From positions 248,001-312,000 of the forward strand of contig NZ_JAUEQY010000009.1 of the NCBI RefSeq assembly GCF_030406325.1: a DNA stretch of 64,000 nucleotides, given 5' to 3'. The notes under the pieces were generated by a model that did no database searches, was not told where the DNA came from, and saw only the letters and a program-made list of their open reading frames with translations. This document shows, piece by piece, positions 59,954 through 64,000 of this stretch. Source of the DNA: Actinomadura sp. DC4 (GTDB lineage: Bacteria; Actinomycetota; Actinomycetes; Streptosporangiales; Streptosporangiaceae). Each line of letters opens with the position of its first letter. Within the stretch, counting starts at the first letter, position 1. The translations under genes were made by a program, and so were the position numbers.

Positions 59954-62752
59954 ATGCGCGTCGAGTTCGGAGTATTGGGGGAGATCTGCGCCCGGGTGGA
60001 CGGCCAGGCGGTCGACTTGGGCCCGCAGCGGCAGCGATGCGTGCTCGGGGTGCTCCTCGCCGATGTCAACCGGCCCGTCTCCGCCGACCAGCTCGTCGAC
60101 CGCGTCTGGGGAGCGGATGCGCCGCAGCGGGCCGCGGAGACGCTGCGCAGTTACCTGTCCCGGCTGCGCGTCGCGGTGCCGGCCGCCGGGGAGTGGGGCA
60201 TCCGGCGCCGCTCCGGCGGCTATCTCCTCGAGATCGACGAGGCGGCGGTGGACCTGCACCGGTTCCGCCGTCTGGCGGACCGGGCGCGCGCCGGCGAGGA
60301 CGCCACCGCCGCGGTGGCGCTGTACGAGCAGGCGCTGGGACTGTGGCGGGGCGACGCGTTCGCCGACCTGGGCATCCCCTGGCTGACCGGCCTGCGCCAC
60401 ATGCTCCAGGCCGAGCGTTTCGCGGTGCAGCTGGACTGCCACGACGTCCGGCTACGGCGTGGTGAGGCGGCGACGCTGCTCGCCGGCCTCACGGCGCTGG
60501 CCGCCGTACAGCCTCTGGACGAACGGCTGGCCGGGCAGCTCGTGCTCGCCCTCTATCGCAGCGGCCGCCAGGCCGACGCCCTGGAGCACTACGAGCGGAT
60601 GCGGCGGCGGCTGGCCGACGATCTGGGCGCCGATCCGGGCCCGGCCCTCCAGCGGCTCCACCGCCAGATCCTCACCGGCGACCCCGCGCTCACCGAGACC
60701 GCCGCGCCATCCGTCCACGTGACCACGGCGCCGCCGGTCCTGCGGCAGCTTCCGGCGCCGCCGCCCTTCTTCACCGGCCGGTCCCGGGAGCTGGCCGCCC
60801 TCGACCGGGCGCTGGACACACGAGGCGAGGCGGGGAGGACGGTGGTGATCTCCGCGATCGGCGGTGGCGGCGGCATGGGCAAGACCTGGCTCGCCCTGCA
60901 CTGGGCCCACCGGAACATCGCAGAGTTCCCGGACGGGCAACTGCACGTCAACCTGCGCGGCTTCGACCCATCGGGCTCGCCGATGCCGCCGGAGGTGGCC
61001 GTACGCACCTTCCTCGACGCCCTCGCCGTGGCCCCGTCGGGCATTCCCGCGGAGCTGGACGCGCAGGCCGCGCTGTACCGCGGTCTGGTGGCCGACCGGC
61101 GGATGCTCATCGTGCTGGACAACGCCCGCGACACCGCGCAGATCGCTCCCCTGCTGCCGGGCGGATCCTCGTGCACCGTTCTGGTCACCAGCCGCCACCA
61201 GCTCACCGGTCTGGTGACCGGCCACGGCGCGCATCCGATCACCCTGGACGTCCTGGAGCCCGCCGAGGCGCAGCAGGTGCTCACCCGCCACCTGGGCACC
61301 GGCAGGGTCGGGGCCGAGCCCGAGGCGGTGGCCGAGCTGCTGGATCACGCCGCCGGGCTGCCGCTCGCGCTCGGCATCATCGCGGCCCGCGCGGCCATGC
61401 GCCCCGGCCTCCCCCTCAGCGTCCTCACCAAGGAACTGGGCCGGGACTACGCCCGGCTGGACTCCCTGGACGCCGGGGAGGCCACCGCCAACCTCAGGGC
61501 GGTGTTCTCCTGGTCCTATCGCACGCTGACCTCACAGGCGGCCCGGCTGTTCCGGCTTCTGGGGATCCACCCCGGTCCCGACATCGCCGAGCCCAGTGCG
61601 GCCAGCCTGGCCGGTCTCACCCTCACCCAGGTGCGCCCGCTGCTGGCCGAGCTGGCCCGCGCGCATCTCATCACCGAGCACAGCGCCGGGCGGTACGCCT
61701 TCCACGACCTGCTGCGCGCCTACGCCACCGAACAGGCCCACAGCCTCGACACCCCGGACGAGCGGCGTACGGCACTGCACCGTGTGCTGGACCACTACGT
61801 GCACACCGCGCACACCGCCGCACTGCTGCTCTACCCACACCGCCATCCGATCACCCCGTCCACGCCCCGCGAGGGGGTCACCCCCACCGGACTGGCCGAC
61901 CACCAGCAGGCGATGGCCTGGTTCACCGACCAGCACGCGGTGCTGGTCGCGGCCGTCCACGAGGCCGCCGACCTCGGGTTCGCCACCCACGCCTGGCAGC
62001 TGGCCTGGGCGCTGGTGACCTACTTCGACCAGCAGGGGCACTGGCGCGACCTCCTCTCCACGCAGAGTGCCGCCCTCGACGTGACCCGGCGGGAGGGGGA
62101 CCGGCTCGGGCAGGCCCACGCCCACTCCGGCCTGGTGCGGGCCTGCACGCGGCTCGGCCGCCATGACGACGCCCGCGCGAGCCTCGACCGCGCGCTCGCC
62201 CTGTTCACCGAGCTCGGGGACCGGATCGGCCAGGCCAACACCCACCGCGGCCTCGGCTGGCTGCTCGAAGCGCACGACCGCCACGGCGAGGCCCTCGGCC
62301 ACGCCCGGCAGGCCCACGACCTGTACCGGGAGGCCGGTCACCGAGCCGGGCTCGCCCACGCCCTCAACGCGATCGGGTGGTACCACAGCCTCCTCGGCGA
62401 CCACCGCCAGGCCCTCGTCCACTGCGAGCGGGCCCTCGAACTGCACCAGGAACTCGATCACCGGCAGGGGCAGGCCGCCACCTGGGACACCATGGGCCAC
62501 GCCCACCACCATCTCGGCGACCACGCGAAGGCCGCGGACTGTTACCAGCACGCCCTGAGACTGTTCCGCGAGGTCGCCGACCGCTACAACGAGGCCGACA
62601 CGCTCATCCGCCTGGGCGACACCCACCACGCCGTCGGCGACCGCCGCGCGGCCGGCGACGCCTGGGAGCGCGCCCTGGAGGTCCTGGACGAGCTCGGCCA
62701 CGCCGGCGCCGACCAGGTCCGGGGCAGGCTCAAGCGGCTGCGGAGGACCTGA
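59954..62752 (+). CDS. SARP-family regulator with NB-ARC and TPR domains, copy 2
   Basis: A 932-residue second AfsR-like regulator. It has a winged helix and BTAD domain (MRVEFGVLGEICARVDG, RQRCVLGVLLADVNRPVSAD, LRSYLSRLRVAV), an NB-ARC part with P-loop GGGGMGKTWLALHWAHR near 308, and TPR units to the end (GDHRQALVHCERALELHQEL, GDHAKAADCYQHALRLFREV). GGAGGAGCGGGAG precedes the ATG. It stands 65 bases after copy 1 and 100 bases before peptide gene 2. Two such regulators in tandem suggest control of two transcription units, perhaps one for each precursor. Confidence 0.92.
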   Translation: MRVEFGVLGEICARVDGQAVDLGPQRQRCVLGVLLADVNRPVSADQLVDRVWGADAPQRAAETLRSYLSRLRVAVPAAGEWGIRRRSGGYLLEIDEAAVDLHRFRRLADRARAGEDATAAVALYEQALGLWRGDAFADLGIPWLTGLRHMLQAERFAVQLDCHDVRLRRGEAATLLAGLTALAAVQPLDERLAGQLVLALYRSGRQADALEHYERMRRRLADDLGADPGPALQRLHRQILTGDPALTETAAPSVHVTTAPPVLRQLPAPPPFFTGRSRELAALDRALDTRGEAGRTVVISAIGGGGGMGKTWLALHWAHRNIAEFPDGQLHVNLRGFDPSGSPMPPEVAVRTFLDALAVAPSGIPAELDAQAALYRGLVADRRMLIVLDNARDTAQIAPLLPGGSSCTVLVTSRHQLTGLVTGHGAHPITLDVLEPAEAQQVLTRHLGTGRVGAEPEAVAELLDHAAGLPLALGIIAARAAMRPGLPLSVLTKELGRDYARLDSLDAGEATANLRAVFSWSYRTLTSQAARLFRLLGIHPGPDIAEPSAASLAGLTLTQVRPLLAELARAHLITEHSAGRYAFHDLLRAYATEQAHSLDTPDERRTALHRVLDHYVHTAHTAALLLYPHRHPITPSTPREGVTPTGLADHQQAMAWFTDQHAVLVAAVHEAADLGFATHAWQLAWALVTYFDQQGHWRDLLSTQSAALDVTRREGDRLGQAHAHSGLVRACTRLGRHDDARASLDRALALFTELGDRIGQANTHRGLGWLLEAHDRHGEALGHARQAHDLYREAGHRAGLAHALNAIGWYHSLLGDHRQALVHCERALELHQELDHRQGQAATWDTMGHAHHHLGDHAKAADCYQHALRLFREVADRYNEADTLIRLGDTHHAVGDRRAAGDAWERALEVLDELGHAGADQVRGRLKRLRRT

Positions 62753-62770
62753 GCGGCAGCGGCCCGGCCA

Positions 62771-62789
62771 GCGGATTCCACGAATCCGC
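62771..62789. other. Inverted repeat before peptide gene 2
   Basis: GCGGATT and AATCCGC flank a five-base loop in the 100-base gap between the SARP gene and peptide gene 2. It could end the SARP transcript or be an operator. Confidence 0.4.
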
Positions 62790-62854
62790 AGCGTTTCTGC
62801 AACGCCGCCGAAGCAGCCTGGTCCCTGCCATCCGTTCCAGGGAGGGAGGGTGAA

Positions 62855-62962
62855 ATGGACGAGCTGCGCAATGGCGTCGAGCTGCCGGAAAGCGAGGAGG
62901 CACTCCTCGCCGACTTCGGTGTGCTGGTCGCGGCCGAGTACGACTACTCGCTCGGCGGCTGA
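62855..62962 (+). CDS. Putative RiPP precursor peptide 2 (35 residues)
   Basis: A short gene with an exceptionally strong ribosome site (AGGGAGGG four bases before ATG). The product begins MDELRNGVELPESEEA, is acidic, passes through a hydrophobic stretch (ADFGVLVAA) and ends EYDYSLGG. A hairpin follows the stop, then the halogenase gene. Two tyrosines near the C-terminus are natural substrates for a phenol-type halogenase. The EYDxxL pattern also occurs in peptide 1 (SEYDVMLL), hinting at a common origin or a shared enzyme-recognition motif. Cleavage and core boundaries are unknown. Confidence 0.68.
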   Translation: MDELRNGVELPESEEALLADFGVLVAAEYDYSLGG

Positions 62963-63007
62963 TCGGACCCTTACTGCCGTGGGCGGAGCTCATCGGCCCG
63001 CCTCCGT

Positions 63008-63042
63008 CGCCGGAGGCGACCTGTTCCGGGTCGCCTCCGGCG
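63008..63042 (+). terminator. Hairpin between peptide gene 2 and the halogenase
   Basis: A perfect 14-bp stem (arms 63008-63021, containing GCCGGAGGCGACC, and 63029-63042) with a 7-nt loop, 45 bases after the peptide stop. The arrangement mirrors the hairpin after peptide gene 1. Confidence 0.68.
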
Positions 63043-63126
63043 GCCCGCCCGGTCGTTTCGCCGCGCCGGCGCGTTCATGAAGGCCCGTTGTCCCGAGCGA
63101 TGCCCTGACAAGGTGGTTCCGATCTC

Positions 63127-64000
63127 GTGAGTGAGTCGCGCGAAGACTGCGATGTGCTGGTGGTCGGTGGCGGTCCGGCCGGAAGCTGTGCCGCGGGCCT
63201 GCTCGCCAGCCGCGGTGTCTCGGTCACGCTCATCGAGGGAGCGAGGTTTCCGCGGAGCCACATCGGCGAGTCGCTCCTCGCCATGTCGATGCCCTATCTG
63301 CGCAGCTGGGGCGTGGGCGACATCGTCGACGGCGCCGGCTTCGTTCTCAAGTCCGGTGCCATCTTCCGGTGGGGCGGGCAGAAGAACGAGATGCGGCTGG
63401 GCATGCCGCATCCCGGTTATGCCTATCAGGTGTCGCGGGACGAATTCGACGACCTGCTGCTGCGGCGCGCGGAAGCGGCCGGCGTGCGGGTGGAACGGGA
63501 GACCTGGGCCCGCGAGCTGTCCTGTGACGGTGCGGGCGACGTCGACGGGGTCCTCACCCAAGAAGGCACTCTCAAGAGACGGCTGCGGGCGAAGTACGTC
63601 ATCGACGCCAGCGGGCTGTTCCAGTTCGTACCCCGTTCGCTCGGGCTTCCGTCGGCGGACGACGGTCATCAGCGTGTCGCCGTGGGCGCCTACTACGAGG
63701 GCGCCGGAAGAACAGCGGGCGACCGCCGCAACGACATCATCACCGAGGCCGCCGACGACAGCTGGCTGTGGTTCATCCCGCTGAGCGATGAGATCACCAG
63801 CGTCGGCATGGTCACCGACGCCGACCTGGTCGAGCACCGTCATCCGCAGAAGTCGATCGACCAGGCGATCGGGGAGACCCACCTGATCAGGGGACTTCTG
63901 GAGACGTCGCGGCCGGCCCGCCGGGGCCGCCTGCTGCGGTACACGAACCACGTCGTCACCGCCCCGATGTGGGACCGGGGCTATGTGCTGGTCGGTGACA
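63127..64000 (+). CDS. Flavin-dependent halogenase, cut by the window end
   Basis: The first 291 codons of a FADH2-dependent halogenase-type flavoprotein; the reading frame stays open to the last base. The dinucleotide site is DVLVVGGGPAGSCAAGLLAS. The catalytic-lysine region is FVLKSGAIFRWGG with Lys75, close to the Lys71-79 position in characterised halogenases. The family motif WxWxIP is SWLWFIPLS with Trp213, Trp215 and Pro218. The form resembles phenol/pyrrole-type rather than tryptophan halogenases. GTG 63127 is preceded by AAGGTGG. With a Tyr-rich precursor gene directly upstream, a tyrosine of peptide 2 is the natural candidate substrate. Confidence 0.85.
   Translation, partial: MSESREDCDVLVVGGGPAGSCAAGLLASRGVSVTLIEGARFPRSHIGESLLAMSMPYLRSWGVGDIVDGAGFVLKSGAIFRWGGQKNEMRLGMPHPGYAYQVSRDEFDDLLLRRAEAAGVRVERETWARELSCDGAGDVDGVLTQEGTLKRRLRAKYVIDASGLFQFVPRSLGLPSADDGHQRVAVGAYYEGAGRTAGDRRNDIITEAADDSWLWFIPLSDEITSVGMVTDADLVEHRHPQKSIDQAIGETHLIRGLLETSRPARRGRLLRYTNHVVTAPMWDRGYVLVGD

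Overview
The window is very GC-rich (roughly 70 percent by eye), with strong G/C bias at third codon positions, frequent GTG starts, stop/start overlaps (ATGA, GTGA), many secreted hydrolases, a cvnABCD conservon, F420-type and SARP proteins. This points to the chromosome of a filamentous actinomycete, probably Streptosporangiales/Thermomonosporaceae-like or a close relative of Streptomyces; the genus is not decidable here. I see no rRNA, tRNA, IS element or CRISPR array.

Layout. 1-8.1 kb: a YbaB-like protein, a secreted CBM2-GH18 chitinase, a TetR/MMPL efflux pair sharing an operator, a frameshifted membrane-protein gene, a secreted GH16-CBM13 glucanase under a CebR-like box, and a DinB-like protein. 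8.1-13.4 kb: a compact terpene locus (P450, polyprenyl synthase, class I terpene cyclase, and a convergent second P450 paralogous to the first). 14.5-18.2 kb: a four-gene conservon (sensor kinase-like, roadblock, DUF742, GTPase). 18.4-22.8 kb: a secreted FG-GAP protein, a mannose-lectin-like protein, an LLM oxidoreductase, an isochorismatase-fold hydrolase and cyanase.

23.0-37.9 kb is a same-strand catabolic block: a class C beta-lactamase-family hydrolase, a complete oligopeptide ABC importer (with a fused permease-ATPase), an S9 peptidase fused to a second beta-lactamase-family domain, an M20 hydrolase, a GNAT acyltransferase, an N-acylamino acid racemase with all catalytic residues, and a PucR regulator. 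Together these look like uptake and D-to-L salvage of peptides containing D-amino acids.

38.2-45.6 kb is mixed: a P450, a cupin, a DUF6461-like protein, a secreted RNase of the Sa/T1 type, an NAD(P)-binding protein and its TetR regulator with three matching operators, a TAP-like lipoprotein hydrolase and a DUF574-type methyltransferase.

45.9-64.0 kb (running off the right edge) is the most novel part: an apparent RiPP locus. A NodU/CmcH-type carbamoyltransferase is divergent from a 27-residue peptide gene ending in CECY. That peptide gene is followed by a hairpin and then by two SagB-type flavin dehydrogenases, an S9 peptidase, a TPR-like protein, a MATE exporter, a methyltransferase, a paralogous TPR-like protein and two large SARP-NB-ARC-TPR regulators. 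A second small peptide gene (35 residues, strong ribosome site) follows, then a second hairpin and a flavin-dependent halogenase cut by the window end. No YcaO cyclodehydratase, LanB/LanC, radical SAM or ATP-grasp enzyme is present in the window, so the set does not match a RiPP class I can name.
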